Positions 1 to 9,804 are shown, counted from the first letter of the stretch. The stretch is 64,000 bases of DNA from Proteus alimentorum (GCF_002607735.1 NZ_NBVR01000043.1:79434-143433); one strand, 5' to 3'. Notes: a model not told the origin generated them from the letters alone. Translations and numbers: made by a program.

Positions 1-775
1 TTGCGATATAAGCAGCCGCACCAAAGTGCTCAACATAATTTACCCCGTGATAAGACACATCAGGTGTATTAAGTATTTCAAAACGATCTTTATGTTCCGC
101 CCAAGGGAATTTACCTGAATCAACAACAATGCCGCCAATCGAATTGCCGTGGCCACCAATATATTTGGTTAAAGAGTGAATAATAATATCCGCGCCATGT
201 TCAAAAGGACGGCATAAATAAGGGGTTGCAACCGTATTATCAACAATTAAAGGGACACCATGACGATGAGCGACATCGGCCAAGGCTTGAATATCGACAA
301 TATTTCCGCTTGGGTTTGTGATAGTTTCACAAAATACCGCTTTTGTTTTGTCGTTAATTAACGCTTCAAGAGCAGCAATATCATCATGAGGTGCAAAACG
401 TGCTTCAATACCAATACGCGGAAAAGTGTGCGCCATTAAGTTATAAGTACCGCCATAAAGCTTAGCGACAGAAACAATATTGTCACCCACTTGTGCAATC
501 GTTTGAATTGCATAAGTAATCGCTGCCATACCCGATGCGACGGCAACTGCCGCAATTCCCCCTTCTAATGCTGCAACACGTTTTTCTAATACGTCATTGG
601 TTGGATTCATTATACGGGTATAAATATTACCGGGCACTTTTAAGTCAAAAAGATCCGCACCATGCTGCGTATCATCAAATGCATAAGATGTCGTTTGGTA
701 AATAGGTACAGCAACGGCTTTTGTGGTTGGATCAGGTGAATAACCAGCGTGAACAGAGAGTGTCTCAAGTTTCAT
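1..775 (-). CDS. metY: O-acetylhomoserine sulfhydrylase (MetY-type PLP enzyme), 3' part cut by window edge
   Basis: This belongs to the Cys/Met-metabolism PLP family and should make homocysteine (or cysteine) from O-acetylhomoserine and sulfide in the cytosol. The gene reads leftward from an ATG at 773-775. The first 258 codons are present and the C-terminus lies outside the window. The N-terminus [18 protein letters not shown] is typical of the family. The PLP-lysine motif [10 protein letters not shown] is visible, as is the upstream [17 protein letters not shown] segment that is characteristic of MetY rather than MetB or MetC. It is not in an operon with yddG, from which it is separated by 265 bases. 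The sulfhydrylase call is firm; substrate preference (O-acetyl- versus O-succinylhomoserine) is family inference. Confidence 0.85.
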   Translation of the reverse strand, partial: MKLETLSVHAGYSPDPTTKAVAVPIYQTTSYAFDDTQHGADLFDLKVPGNIYTRIMNPTNDVLEKRVAALEGGIAAVAVASGMAAITYAIQTIAQVGDNIVSVAKLYGGTYNLMAHTFPRIGIEARFAPHDDIAALEALINDKTKAVFCETITNPSGNIVDIQALADVAHRHGVPLIVDNTVATPYLCRPFEHGADIIIHSLTKYIGGHGNSIGGIVVDSGKFPWAEHKDRFEILNTPDVSYHGVNYVEHFGAAAYIA

Positions 776-1040
776 AGCAATTCCTTTTTTGTTGCATTTG
801 TTCTTATCGTATTACTTATACTCTAAATAATTCGAGATGCAGCTAAGCTGACAAATAAATAAGCCATTAATCAGCAACGCTGTAACGTGAAGTATGATCA
901 GTATAGATAAGCCGATATTTCCCTCATCGCATAGTGAAAAAATTTCAACTTACACAAATGCCTCTTTTTTTAAATAAAACCTATTGATCCAACAACCTCT
1001 ATTTACATCAATATTTAACTTAAAAAACCTCTATTTTATG
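776..1040. other. metY/yddG intergenic region with an enterobacterial repeat-like motif
   Basis: This 265-base spacer lies between metY (start 775) and the yddG stop codon, so it holds the metY promoter. At 817-843 it contains a stretch reading TATACTCTAAATAATTCGAG followed by ATGCAGC. From memory this resembles a short sequence that recurs in intergenic DNA of Proteus, Yersinia and Photorhabdus. No open frame, clear MetJ box or strong terminator is visible. Confidence 0.35.
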
Positions 1041-1955
1041 TTATTTGGCCATTTTAAGTGGTTTTATCGTTTTTTGACGCGTTGCTAACCAGCAAATTAA
1101 AGAGCCTCCAGTCACCATCAAGACGCCTTGCCAAAATGAAAAAGAGAGTGCTGTAGACAATAATATTGATGAGAATGCAGTAGAAATAACGGGGGTAAAA
1201 TAAGAGAGTGTGGCTAATAAGGTCACATTACCTCTGATCATGCCGATTGTCCAAGCCGCATTTGCAAGCCCAATAGCAGCACCCGTTATTAATAATAGCG
1301 TGAGACTTTTTGTATTCACGATCCACTCTACGGGTGTTGAAAAAAGATATTGTCCCCACAATGCAAGTGACGTTAATAAAAAGAAAGGCACAATGCCGTT
1401 ATTCCCGCCAGACATAAGTCGAGTCAAATTACTATAAAATGCCCATAGAATGGCACCTGAAAACGCCAATATATAGCTTAATGGATTGCTTTGAATATTT
1501 TTCCATAAACCGTCAATTGTCAGCGGATTATCGCCACTAACAACCCAGATTAATCCACTAAATGCACATAATAATCCGACCATCAGTAAAATAGAGAATC
1601 GCTGCTTATTAAGTATGACAGCAAGGGCTAACGTAAAACTAGGCCATAAATAGTTAACCATTCCTAGCTCTATGGCTTGCGTTCGGTCTGTTGCAAATCC
1701 TAAAGCCAGAGATAAACACACTTCATAAGTAACAAATAATAGGCCTCCCCAGAAAAGATAGCGTTTAGGAAAGCGTGATAACTTAGGTACACCTAAGATC
1801 AAAATAAGAAAGAGTGTGCCTGTGGTATAAATCAGTGCGGCACCTCCTACGGCACCAAAGTACTCACTGATATTGCGGATTAAGCCAACAATGGTGCTCC
1901 AAAGAAGAATAGCAACAATGCCATATAACGTTCCTTTTGATGAGCTAGATATCAT
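1041..1955 (-). CDS. yddG: Aromatic amino acid exporter YddG (DMT/EamA family)
   Basis: Inner-membrane exporter of the drug/metabolite superfamily. The E. coli orthologue exports aromatic amino acids and paraquat-like compounds. The 304-residue protein has the ten hydrophobic segments expected for two EamA repeats. Segments close to E. coli YddG include LLWSTIVGLIRN near residue 20, IELGMVNYLWPS around 95-107, SYFTPVISTAFSS around 250, and the C-terminal SFSFWQGVLMVTGGSLICWL. Its length is close to the usual 293. The ATG is at 1953-1955, followed upstream by the long AT-rich region before the fimbrial operon. It is transcribed toward metY but probably as a separate unit. Transport specificity is inferred from orthology. 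Confidence 0.88.
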   Translation of the reverse strand: MISSSSKGTLYGIVAILLWSTIVGLIRNISEYFGAVGGAALIYTTGTLFLILILGVPKLSRFPKRYLFWGGLLFVTYEVCLSLALGFATDRTQAIELGMVNYLWPSFTLALAVILNKQRFSILLMVGLLCAFSGLIWVVSGDNPLTIDGLWKNIQSNPLSYILAFSGAILWAFYSNLTRLMSGGNNGIVPFFLLTSLALWGQYLFSTPVEWIVNTKSLTLLLITGAAIGLANAAWTIGMIRGNVTLLATLSYFTPVISTAFSSILLSTALSFSFWQGVLMVTGGSLICWLATRQKTIKPLKMAK

Positions 1956-2029
1956 TTTGTGCCTTCAGATTTAAGGTTTATTATCAGAGCCGATATTAAA
2001 ACAGAACCAATGTAATTGCTTTAATTACT

Positions 2030-2071
2030 ATCATGCAAAAATAAAAAGAAATCATGCAAAAATAAAAAGAA
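2030..2071. repeat. 21-bp perfect tandem duplication
   Basis: Positions 2030-2050 and 2051-2071 are identical and adjacent; each unit begins ATCATGCAAAAATAAAA. It lies about 75 bases upstream of the yddG start. Such a short duplication may vary in copy number by slippage and could alter promoter spacing, but no function is shown. Confidence 0.85.
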
Positions 2072-2162
2072 AAAATTTGAACAATGAAACATTTTGTTAC
2101 AATTTACATTAAAAATAAAATATATTGATCTACTCTCCTTGATTGTAAAAAAAGGAGTATCC

Positions 2163-2346
2163 ATGATAAATGAAAAAATTATGGTATCTAATTTCAAAAA
2201 AAAATGAATTAATATTATTTCTACTTTATTTTATTAAAAACAAATTTAAATCTATTATTTCTGTAAAAAACATTCTTCCACGTTTTTTTACTCTCATTGT
2301 GTGTAAAACTTTGTTTCACTCTGTAAATGTTTTCACCATAAAATAA
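2163..2346 (+). pseudogene. Possible small gene with an A9 tract frameshift upstream of the fimbrial operon
   Basis: An ATG at 2163 has a strong ribosome site (AGGAG, eight bases upstream) and encodes MINEKIMVSNFKKK before a stop at 2205-2207, directly after nine A residues (2196-2204). With one A fewer, the frame would stay open to 2346, giving about 60 residues with a hydrophobic stretch (NELILFLLYFIKNKF). This could be a slippage-controlled small protein, a leader peptide or a chance frame in AT-rich DNA. No family is recognised and confidence is low. Confidence 0.25.
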
Positions 2347-2827
2347 ATATTATGAAACATCATGTTATACGTATAAACACCCTATCTATTTTAGAAACTC
2401 TTTATTTGACCGATAAAAAATATAATAAATATCAATAAGATAAACTAAAAATCAACATACATTATATAATCTTATGTATTTTTCTATTTTTTAACATTAA
2501 ATCCCACCTATAGTTAATAGATTATCAGTAGGTTTTAGCTATCAAACCTATCAAAAATGATCATTTTAAACGATTTCTATAATTTTTTTAGCCCATCTAT
2601 AATTTTTGTAAATTTGACTTAAGTGTGAGAGGTATTTTACCTCTGCGTAATTAAAAATTAATCTATCCATTCTTACCTTAATAAGTGTATTAATAATTCT
2701 AATTACGCTTCTCAAACATATTTTAATCACTGTTTCTTCATTTATATAGAAATGATAAGCAGAGTTAAATATAGCTAGTTTATTAAGCTAAAAACAAAGA
2801 TATATATTGAAAATATAGGAACAATGA

Positions 2828-3367
2828 ATGAAAAAGTTATTATTGTCTGCAATTATTACTTCAACAATCGCAGTAATGGCTGCACCCGCACTAGCTGCAA
2901 CTACTACTACCGTAAATGGCGGTTCTGTTAATTTCGAAGGTTCTGTTGTTAATGCAGCTTGTGGCGTTGATAGTAGCTCATCAAACCAAACTGTTCGCTT
3001 AGGTCAATTCCGTGTTGCTGAATTCACTGCGAAAGGTGATGAAACAGGCCGTATTCCTTTTAGTATCAAATTAAATAATTGTGATACTACAGTATCGGCT
3101 AATGCTGCAATTACTTTCAACGGTACAGCTTCAAGCGGTGATGCAAATGCGTTTGCATTACAAGGTGCTGATGCAGCAAAAAATATTGCCTTAAAAATCA
3201 CAGATTCTACCAGTGCAATTGTTGCACCAAACCAAGCTTCAACAACTCAAAAACTGATTGATGGTGAAAACCAATTAAATTACAACGCTTCCCTTATTTC
3301 AACTGAAGATGCTGTTAAGGCAGGTAGCGCAAACGTTACCACAAACTTTATGGTGACTTACTCTTAA
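2828..3367 (+). CDS. atfA: Major fimbrial subunit (type 1-like pilin)
   Basis: Structural pilin exported to the periplasm and polymerised on the cell surface by the chaperone and usher encoded just downstream. The 179 residues begin with a signal peptide (about 1-23, ending PALA). The mature part has the single disulfide pair of type 1 pilins (C45 and C85), conserved IPFSIKLNNC and ATTNFMVTYS at the C-terminal donor-strand region. The ATG at 2828 follows TAGGAACA. An overlapping upstream ATG at 2824 is in another frame. First gene of a six-gene operon. Gene order (A-chaperone-usher-minor-adhesin-MrpJ paralogue) and chromosomal neighbourhood fit Proteus ambient-temperature fimbriae, so the atf name is probable but not proven here. 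Confidence 0.85.
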   Translation: MKKLLLSAIITSTIAVMAAPALAATTTTVNGGSVNFEGSVVNAACGVDSSSSNQTVRLGQFRVAEFTAKGDETGRIPFSIKLNNCDTTVSANAAITFNGTASSGDANAFALQGADAAKNIALKITDSTSAIVAPNQASTTQKLIDGENQLNYNASLISTEDAVKAGSANVTTNFMVTYS

Positions 3368-3465
3368 TTGCTTTATGACTTTTGATTGATGTCTTATTGC
3401 CAAGGACGGCATATTTTTCTATCAAAATGTTATTGCGATATCTTTATTACTTGATAATTTTTATT

Positions 3466-4146
3466 ATGAAAAAGACTCTTATTTTCCTTATTACGTTTTT
3501 ATTTCCGTTATTTTCTTACTCTAGTGGCGTTTCATTAGGTGCAACACGTATTATTTATAATTCCAATATTAAACAAACGAATCTTGTGGTAACAAATTCA
3601 GATAAAGAAAATAATTTCCTTATTCAGTCATGGGTTTCAGATATCGACGGAAATAAAACAACTGATTTTATTGTTACGCCTCCTTTATATATTTTAGATG
3701 CCAATAAAGAAAATGCATTAAGAATTATGTATGTCGGTAAGTCATTACCAAAAGATAAAGAAAGTTTATTTTGGATGAATGTAAAAGTTATACCTTCATT
3801 ACAAGAAGGACTTGATAAAGAAAACACCATGCAAATTGCAATACAAAGTCGAATTAAATTATTTTATCGCCCAAGTATTTTACCGGCTTATAGTGAAAAA
3901 ATAGCTAATGAAATCAAGTTTTTTTATCAACATGGGGAACTTATTGCCAATAATCCAACGCCTTATTATATTACGATGGTAAATCTAACTGTTACAAATA
4001 GTCCACTTCCATCAAGTATCATGCTCAATCCTTTATCTCAATTAACGTTGGGAAAAATAAATAAAAATGAAAATACAATTTCATTCCAAACAATTAATGA
4101 TTACGGTGCACAGACCCCAGTATTAAAAAAAGAAATTACTCATTAA
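3466..4146 (+). CDS. atfB: Periplasmic fimbrial chaperone (PapD/FimC family)
   Basis: Binds pilin subunits in the periplasm by donor-strand complementation and delivers them to the usher. An open frame extends upstream to a TTG at 3382. The credible start is the ATG at 3466, because it begins a standard signal peptide (MKKTLIFLITFLFPLFSYSS) and gives the family length of 226 residues. The mature protein has the immunoglobulin-like first domain with the conserved G1/F1 region (ENALRIMYVG, then PKDKESLFWMNV). A short C-terminal domain follows. No strong ribosome site precedes 3466, so translation may be weak. It lies 98 bases after the pilin stop and 36 before the usher. The atf name is tentative as for the pilin. 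Confidence 0.85.
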   Translation: MKKTLIFLITFLFPLFSYSSGVSLGATRIIYNSNIKQTNLVVTNSDKENNFLIQSWVSDIDGNKTTDFIVTPPLYILDANKENALRIMYVGKSLPKDKESLFWMNVKVIPSLQEGLDKENTMQIAIQSRIKLFYRPSILPAYSEKIANEIKFFYQHGELIANNPTPYYITMVNLTVTNSPLPSSIMLNPLSQLTLGKINKNENTISFQTINDYGAQTPVLKKEITH

Positions 4147-4182
4147 TAATTACATCTGCTTTTAGCTTGTTGGTTAAAAATC

Positions 4183-6702
4183 ATGGTTAATAAAAATACA
4201 GTTTATTTTCTTTTTTCTGGCATCATCACGATTTCATTAATATTGCCATTTCCTTTATATAGTGCAAACCGATTCAATCCTGCATTTTTATCTGACTCAC
4301 CTGAAGCAGTCACTGACCTAAGTTATTTTGAAGCAGGAAACAGTATTAAACCCGGTGATTATCCTCTGGATATTATTCTTAATAATGAATACCTACGAAA
4401 TGAAAGCATTCATTTTATTAGCAATAATAAAAATGTGATCCCTTGTTTAAATAAAACTTTTTTACAGTCACTAGGGATTAACATTAAGTTAATTACTGAT
4501 TTTGATTTAAAATCAGAAAAAGAATGTATTGATATTTCGGATTCTATACCTGATACCAGCGTTAATTATGATATTGAAAAACAAGCATTAAAAATTCAAG
4601 TACCTCAAGCCGCATTAAATATCCAAGCACGAGGTTATATTCCACCGGAAAAATGGGATAACGGAATTACCGCAGGTTTATTAAATTACAGTTTTAGTGG
4701 TGCCAATAACTGGGGAAATTCTCATAATAATAGCTATTACCTTAATCTACGTAGCGGGATCAATATTGGCGCTTGGCGATTGAGAGATTATTCCACATGG
4801 AATTCATCAAATGGAAAGCATCAATGGGATCACATCAATACTTATCTTCAACGAAATATTGTGTCATTAAGAAGCCAATTAAAAGTTGGCGATAGTTATA
4901 CCTCATCAACATTATTTGACAGCATTAATTTTCGAGGTGTTTCTTTAGAAAGTGATGACACCATGTTGCCAGATAGCCAACGAGGATTTGCACCCGTTGT
5001 AAGAGGTATTGCAAGTGGTAATGCTAAAGTTGTTATTCGACAAAATGGTTATGTCATTTACCAAACTTTTGTCTCTCCAGGCGCATTTGAAATTCGCGAT
5101 CTTTATCCCACTTCAAACAGTGGTGATTTATATGTTTCGGTTGAAGAAAACGATGGAAGTAAACACGATTACATTGTGCCTTATTCTGCGGTGCCTGTTT
5201 TACAACGAGAAGGTCAAAAAAAGTTTGTTATTCAAGCGGGTGAGGTTCGCCAAGATAACCAAAATAAAAAACCACGCTTTATCCAAGGCCATCTTATTTA
5301 TGGTCTGCCTTATGACAGTACCCTTTACGGTGGTGCATTAATTACCTCAGATTATCAATCTTATGCGCTAGGTGTAGGCCGGAATATGGGAACTTTAGGT
5401 GCCTTCTCAACGGATATTACCTTTGCCCATAGTCAATTGCCTGATAATTCAACTTCTGAAGGGTATTCCCTGCGCTTTCTCTATGCCAAATCATTAAACC
5501 AATTTGGAACAAATTTTCAATTATTAGGATATCGCTACTCTACTTCGGGTTTTTATACGTTAGATGAAACTCTTAATACTCGAATGTCAGGCTATCTCAA
5601 TGAAAACAATCAAGAAGTACCATCAAGATACTTTAATTTGAATAATCGCAAAAAAGGTAGTCTTCAAGTGAATTTATCACAGCAACTTAGCGATTATGGC
5701 TCTGTTTTTATGACAACAAATTGGCAAAACTATTGGGAAACCAATGAAAAAAATGTGCTGTTTCAAGCTGGCTATAACGGCAATGTAAAAGGTCTCTCTT
5801 ACAATATTATTTATGGATACAACCGCATAATGAATAGCGGTGAGCGCGACCAAACGCTCTCTTTGGGTATTTCGATTCCATTGCAATTATTAATGCCTTC
5901 AAGCTATCAACCCGCAAATAGCGCTTATCTTACTTATAACTATAGCCATAATGATAATGGTTATTCAGCACATAATACTGGTGTAGCAGGTACATTATTT
6001 GAAGACAACACGCTTAATTACAGTGTTCAGCAAGGCTATAGCAATCAAGGCGGAAGTTATACAGGTAATGCAGCATTAGGTTATCAAAGCCGCTATGGCA
6101 ACCTTAATGTGGGTTATAACTACAATAAAGAGGTTCAACAACTGAATTATAGCGTTGCTGGAGGGATGTTACTTCACAGCGAAGGTTTAACATTAAGCCA
6201 GCCTTTAAGCTCAAATGCCATTCTCGTTGATGCTCGCAAAACCGCAGACGTACCTATCGATAATGCAACCGGGATTTATACCGACTGGCGGGGATTCGCC
6301 GTTATTCCTTATGCAACCGCTTATCGCCAAAATAAAGTCGCGCTTGATACCACTGCACTTCCTGATAATGTCGAAATTGAACAGAATATTCAGCAAGTTA
6401 TCCCAACTCAAGGTGCTGTTATCAAAGTCAATTTTGAGGCTAAAACTGGATATCGTCTACTGCTAACACTGCAACGACAAGGGCGTCCACTGCCTTTTGG
6501 TGCCATTGCATCCGACAAACAAAATCACCTCTCCGGCATTATTGGTGACGATGGCTTACTTTACCTTTCAGGTGTACCAAAGTCTGGCGTATTAGATATT
6601 CGCTGGGGGAATAACACATCTGAACATTGCCAAGTTAATTATACATTACCTGAAAATCAACATGATGAACCTTTTGTAAAAATGACACAGGAGTGCCAAT
6701 AA
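4183..6702 (+). CDS. atfC: Outer-membrane fimbrial usher (FimD/PapC family)
   Basis: Outer-membrane pore that receives chaperone-subunit complexes and assembles the fimbria. The 839 residues match the usher family length. A hydrophobic signal peptide (about 1-28) precedes the mature N-terminal domain starting [11 protein letters not shown] plug/middle region includes [24 protein letters not shown] usher motifs around residues 265-280. A tyrosine- and asparagine-rich beta-barrel follows. The C-terminal domain ends with two cysteines (EHCQVNY, QECQ) typical of ushers. Its stop codon overlaps the start of the next gene by one base (TAATG), implying translational coupling. The atf name is tentative. 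Confidence 0.9.
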   Translation: MVNKNTVYFLFSGIITISLILPFPLYSANRFNPAFLSDSPEAVTDLSYFEAGNSIKPGDYPLDIILNNEYLRNESIHFISNNKNVIPCLNKTFLQSLGINIKLITDFDLKSEKECIDISDSIPDTSVNYDIEKQALKIQVPQAALNIQARGYIPPEKWDNGITAGLLNYSFSGANNWGNSHNNSYYLNLRSGINIGAWRLRDYSTWNSSNGKHQWDHINTYLQRNIVSLRSQLKVGDSYTSSTLFDSINFRGVSLESDDTMLPDSQRGFAPVVRGIASGNAKVVIRQNGYVIYQTFVSPGAFEIRDLYPTSNSGDLYVSVEENDGSKHDYIVPYSAVPVLQREGQKKFVIQAGEVRQDNQNKKPRFIQGHLIYGLPYDSTLYGGALITSDYQSYALGVGRNMGTLGAFSTDITFAHSQLPDNSTSEGYSLRFLYAKSLNQFGTNFQLLGYRYSTSGFYTLDETLNTRMSGYLNENNQEVPSRYFNLNNRKKGSLQVNLSQQLSDYGSVFMTTNWQNYWETNEKNVLFQAGYNGNVKGLSYNIIYGYNRIMNSGERDQTLSLGISIPLQLLMPSSYQPANSAYLTYNYSHNDNGYSAHNTGVAGTLFEDNTLNYSVQQGYSNQGGSYTGNAALGYQSRYGNLNVGYNYNKEVQQLNYSVAGGMLLHSEGLTLSQPLSSNAILVDARKTADVPIDNATGIYTDWRGFAVIPYATAYRQNKVALDTTALPDNVEIEQNIQQVIPTQGAVIKVNFEAKTGYRLLLTLQRQGRPLPFGAIASDKQNHLSGIIGDDGLLYLSGVPKSGVLDIRWGNNTSEHCQVNYTLPENQHDEPFVKMTQECQ

Positions 6703-7220
6703 TGCATAAACTCACGCTTATTTTGGCTCTACCACTCCTTTTTATAACTAAAGGGTACGCCTATGACACCTTAGTGCAAGTGCATGCACGAGTGACAGGC
6801 AACACCTGTACCGTTGAGACAAACTCAGAAAATATTACAGTGAAACTTGGTGACATTGCGACGAAAGACTTCACATCAACGGTGATGAGCCAACAACGAA
6901 CACCCGTTATTCCTTTTAGTCTTAAATTAGTGGACTGTCAGCCAGAGGCCAGTGCGGTGAAAGTCAGTTTTAACGGTACGGGGGATCTCTCTGATAATAC
7001 ATTACTGGCGATTAATGATAATGGCGCAAAAGGTGTCGCTATTTCAATTATGGATAAAAATAAAACATCAATCTCGGTTAATGATAAAAGCCAATCTTAT
7101 CCCCTGTTACCTAATCAAGATAATACCCTGCAATTTTACGCTCGCTATGTCGCCACTCAGGTGCCAGTCGGTGCAGGGCAAGCCAATGCAACCACCACAT
7201 TTTTATTGGAGTACCAATAA
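6702..7220 (+). CDS. atfD: Minor fimbrial subunit
   Basis: Pilin-like protein of 172 residues, probably a tip or adaptor subunit linking the adhesin to the shaft. The open frame extends to a GTG at 6693, but the ATG at 6702 is preferred: AGGAG sits at 6688-6692 and the ATG overlaps the usher stop by one base. A signal peptide (residues 1-20, ending GYA) is followed by a compact pilin domain with the cysteine pair C36 and C79 and the motif IPFSLKLVDCQ. The C-terminus ends FLLEYQ as expected for a polymerising subunit. It overlaps the next start (TAATGA at 7218). The letter D follows the presumed atf order and is tentative. Confidence 0.82.
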   Translation: MHKLTLILALPLLFITKGYAYDTLVQVHARVTGNTCTVETNSENITVKLGDIATKDFTSTVMSQQRTPVIPFSLKLVDCQPEASAVKVSFNGTGDLSDNTLLAINDNGAKGVAISIMDKNKTSISVNDKSQSYPLLPNQDNTLQFYARYVATQVPVGAGQANATTTFLLEYQ

Positions 7221-8293
7221 TGAAACGTACTTTATTCCCCCTTACATTACTGGTTTCCCTTGTTTTTCTTCCTATAGAAATGGCATGGGCAGTGGCAGAT
7301 CCTCTTGTGGTTTCGCCGCCTCCAATGAATTTTGATGGCGCTGCGGATGGCACCCCCGCAGGCACCCCCATTACCTCAACATGGATCGGTGAAACTTCTG
7401 TTCATAATGGCTTTAAATGTGAAAATAAGTTCTTACAAAAATGTTGGGTAGAAACACTGTATGCCAATGCCTTAGGTTCAAAAATAAGTGGGATCTACTA
7501 TTACGAGGGCGGAAATCGTTACCCTGTTTATTCACTGCCTGGTGTTAAAGGCATTGGCTATGCCTTTGGCCTAAAAGATAATAATGACAATGTTTCTTAT
7601 GTCCCAATTGATGTAGATGGTGGCTCGGGTGCAACCATTATTTATCCAGCAGCAGGCTCTACTGTTAACCATAGTGTTGACCGCGTTTCGTTAAAAGGCA
7701 AAGTTGTGTTTGTTGTCACAGATGAACACTTAGAAACGGGTATTTATAATATTCCTTATACCGTTATCGCCAATACTTGGTCTGAATATGGTGGTGCACA
7801 TAAAGGTAATAACACCTCTCTCGTTGCTATTAATCCGGTGACAATCACCATTAAAGCCAGAGGTTGTACGATCAATACGAAAAATCTCACCTATGAATTA
7901 GGCGATATCTCAATGCGAGATATGGCAACCATTGGCTCAACGTCAAAAACACAAAGTAAGCCCATTTCTGTCACTTGTGATACCAACGTTCACCTATATG
8001 CCAGCATGACCGATCAATCTACCTATTCTAATAATACAGATGTACTCACACTAACATCAGACTCTGATGCTTCGGGTATTGGGATCCAATTTCTTTTTAA
8101 TGATAATCCAACCCCCGTCGTTTATGGACCTGATATCAGCGCGATTGGACAACCTAATCAACGTTTACTTCATATAACAACGTCTAATAACGAAAACTAC
8201 ACATTAAACCTGTCAACTCGCTATATCACGACTGGAACACTAAAACCTGGTAAAGCAAACGGGTTAGCCAGTCTGACTTTTTCTTATCAATAA
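7220..8293 (+). CDS. atfE: Fimbrial tip adhesin (two-domain)
   Basis: At 357 residues this is about twice the length of a pilin, as expected for a tip adhesin. A signal peptide (1-24, ending MAWA) is followed by an N-terminal receptor-binding-like domain of about 190 residues. That domain carries a cysteine pair (FKCENKFLQKCWVE). A C-terminal pilin domain starts near ITIKARGCTINTKNLTYELG, contains VTCDTN and ends LASLTFSYQ. The start overlaps the preceding stop by one base and has GGAG upstream. The ligand cannot be read from sequence. Position at the end of the structural genes supports a tip role. The atfE name is tentative. Confidence 0.8.
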   Translation: MKRTLFPLTLLVSLVFLPIEMAWAVADPLVVSPPPMNFDGAADGTPAGTPITSTWIGETSVHNGFKCENKFLQKCWVETLYANALGSKISGIYYYEGGNRYPVYSLPGVKGIGYAFGLKDNNDNVSYVPIDVDGGSGATIIYPAAGSTVNHSVDRVSLKGKVVFVVTDEHLETGIYNIPYTVIANTWSEYGGAHKGNNTSLVAINPVTITIKARGCTINTKNLTYELGDISMRDMATIGSTSKTQSKPISVTCDTNVHLYASMTDQSTYSNNTDVLTLTSDSDASGIGIQFLFNDNPTPVVYGPDISAIGQPNQRLLHITTSNNENYTLNLSTRYITTGTLKPGKANGLASLTFSYQ

Positions 8294-8319
8294 TGATTTG
8301 AATTTTTAAGGCTGATTAA

Positions 8320-8631
8320 ATGATTGATAACAGCAAAACCATTAATTTTCGTATAGGACAACGAATACGTCATTTACGAAAGAAATTAAAATACTCAGGA
8401 ACCCTTTTTGCTCAAGAGTTAGGAATAAGCCAACAACAACTTTCTCGTTATGAACGGGGAACAAATAGGATAAGTATTGAATTTATTTATCTGATTTCTG
8501 AAAAATTTGATGTTCATATTAGTTATTTCTTACAAAGTAATCATGCTTCAAGTATTGAACAGCGAAGAAAAACTCAGGAAAAAAATAATCGGTTAATTGC
8601 CGAAAGCTGTATTAAGAATGATATTAATTGA
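8320..8631 (+). CDS. atfJ: MrpJ-like fimbria-linked XRE transcriptional regulator
   Basis: Small (103 residues) helix-turn-helix protein of the XRE/Cro family. The HTH spans about residues 11-65, with IGQRIRHLRKKLKY, then ELGISQQQLSRYERGTNRIS. The SQQQLSRYERGTNRI signature is that of MrpJ, which in Proteus mirabilis represses flhDC and motility when fimbriae are made, and whose paralogues sit at the 3' ends of several fimbrial operons. It lies 26 bases after the adhesin gene and is followed by the hairpin at 8725-8746. Function in reciprocal control of motility and adhesion is inferred from the family. The atfJ name is tentative, but the MrpJ-family call is strong. Confidence 0.85.
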   Translation: MIDNSKTINFRIGQRIRHLRKKLKYSGTLFAQELGISQQQLSRYERGTNRISIEFIYLISEKFDVHISYFLQSNHASSIEQRRKTQEKNNRLIAESCIKNDIN

Positions 8632-8724
8632 GCGTAGCCTATTTACGCTTTTTCTCATCACGGGCTCTCTTTTACTTCTCTTTATTTTTAATTAAATAAA
8701 AATATATTCTCTTCTGTTATAAAA

Positions 8725-8746
8725 AAGCCACCTTAAAAGGTGGCTT
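8725..8746 (-). terminator. Rho-independent terminator of potABCD, between convergent atfJ and potD
   Basis: The stem AAGCCACC pairs with GGTGGCTT across a six-base loop. On the minus strand it is followed by a run of six T, so it ends the pot operon transcript. It may also act on the fimbrial operon arriving from the other side. Confidence 0.85.
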
Positions 8747-8760
8747 TAGCGTGAAACGCT

Positions 8761-9804
8761 TTAACGTCCCGCTTTTAGTTTTTGATAATAGCTTTCATAC
8801 AACACTGTCGCATCACCCACATCATTTTGCCATTCGCCCTTATTGATAATCTCTTCTGTTGGATAAAGAGAATTATCTTTAGTGATCACATTTGGCAGTA
8901 ACTTTTGTGCTGCTAGATTAGGTGTTGGATAACCAATGTTTTCAGCGACTTTTGCTGCAATTTCAGGGCGTAATAAGAAATCGATAAGTTTATGAGCACC
9001 TTCGACATTCTTGGCATTAGCAGGAATAGCTAAGCTATCCATCCAGAAAATGCCCCCTTCTTTTGGCCACACCATTTCAATTGGCGCTCCAGCATCGCGA
9101 GCAATAAATGCCGAGCCATTCCAAATCATCCCTAAATTAACTTCCCCTTGCATATAAGGGTTAGCAGGGTTATCTGAATTGAATGCTAATACGTTTGGCA
9201 TCAGCTTTTGTAGCTCTTTATAGGCTTCTTCAATCTCTTTAGGATCGGTTGTATTACCTGAATAGCCTAATTTCAATAATGCCATTTGGAAAACTTCACG
9301 GGCATCATCAGTTAATAACAGGCTATCTTTATATTCAGGCTTCCATAAATCTGCCCATGAAGTAATGTCACTCACATCAACTTCATCGCTATTAATACCA
9401 ATCGCGGTCGCCCCCCAAATGTAAGGAATGGAATAGTCGTTTTGGGGGTCGAATGATTTATGTAATAAGCTAGGGTCGAGATTATCAAAATGCGTTAATT
9501 TTGATTTATCGATTTTTTGTAGCATGCCTTCATGACTCATCTTAGAAATAAAATAAGTAGAAGGAACCACCAAGTCATAAGCCCCCTCTTTATAGGTCTT
9601 TAACTTGGTATACATGCTTTCATTGGATTCATAGGTGGAATAAATCACCTTAATCCCAGTTTCTTTTGTAAACTGTTCAAGCAGACCAGGCGGCACATAC
9701 TCCGTCCAGTTGTAGAAATATAATGTCTTACCATCATCAGCCGAAGCTGTGCCGATACTTAATGCCATTACGCTGGCAGCAAGTACTGAGGACCACTTTT
9801 TCAT
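8761..9804 (-). CDS. potD: Spermidine/putrescine-binding periplasmic protein PotD
   Basis: Periplasmic substrate-binding component of the polyamine ABC importer PotABCD. The 347 residues (E. coli 348) start with a signal peptide (1-22, ending ASA). The mature protein starts DDGKTLYFYNWTEYVPPGLL, a hallmark of PotD/PotF proteins. Further matches are YDLVVPSTYFI, SDNPANPYMQGEVNLGMIWNGSAF and the C-terminal ATVLYESYYQKLKAGR. It is last in the operon, 112 bases after potC, and that gap holds a terminator-like hairpin. A binding protein is needed in excess over the permease, so partial termination before it would be unexpected unless potD also has its own promoter. Confidence 0.96.
   Translation of the reverse strand: MKKWSSVLAASVMALSIGTASADDGKTLYFYNWTEYVPPGLLEQFTKETGIKVIYSTYESNESMYTKLKTYKEGAYDLVVPSTYFISKMSHEGMLQKIDKSKLTHFDNLDPSLLHKSFDPQNDYSIPYIWGATAIGINSDEVDVSDITSWADLWKPEYKDSLLLTDDAREVFQMALLKLGYSGNTTDPKEIEEAYKELQKLMPNVLAFNSDNPANPYMQGEVNLGMIWNGSAFIARDAGAPIEMVWPKEGGIFWMDSLAIPANAKNVEGAHKLIDFLLRPEIAAKVAENIGYPTPNLAAQKLLPNVITKDNSLYPTEEIINKGEWQNDVGDATVLYESYYQKLKAGR

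Larger units (their letters stand above)
1956..2827. other. AT-rich fimbrial upstream region
   Basis: This 870-base AT-rich stretch lies between the divergent yddG and fimbrial genes. It holds a 21-bp perfect tandem duplication (2030-2071), a short ATG reading frame with a good ribosome site ending in a nine-A run (2163-2207), and a hairpin AGAGGTA-TTT-TACCTCT at 2628-2644. No recombinase gene or convincing pair of long inverted repeats marks an invertible promoter. The composition would suit H-NS silencing, but that is inference. The fimbrial promoter must lie here, though no clear -35/-10 pair stands out from the AT background. Confidence 0.5.

Noticed and set aside
1956..2827. Invertible fimbrial promoter as in mrp
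   Set aside because: No recombinase gene nearby and no convincing pair of long inverted repeats was seen.
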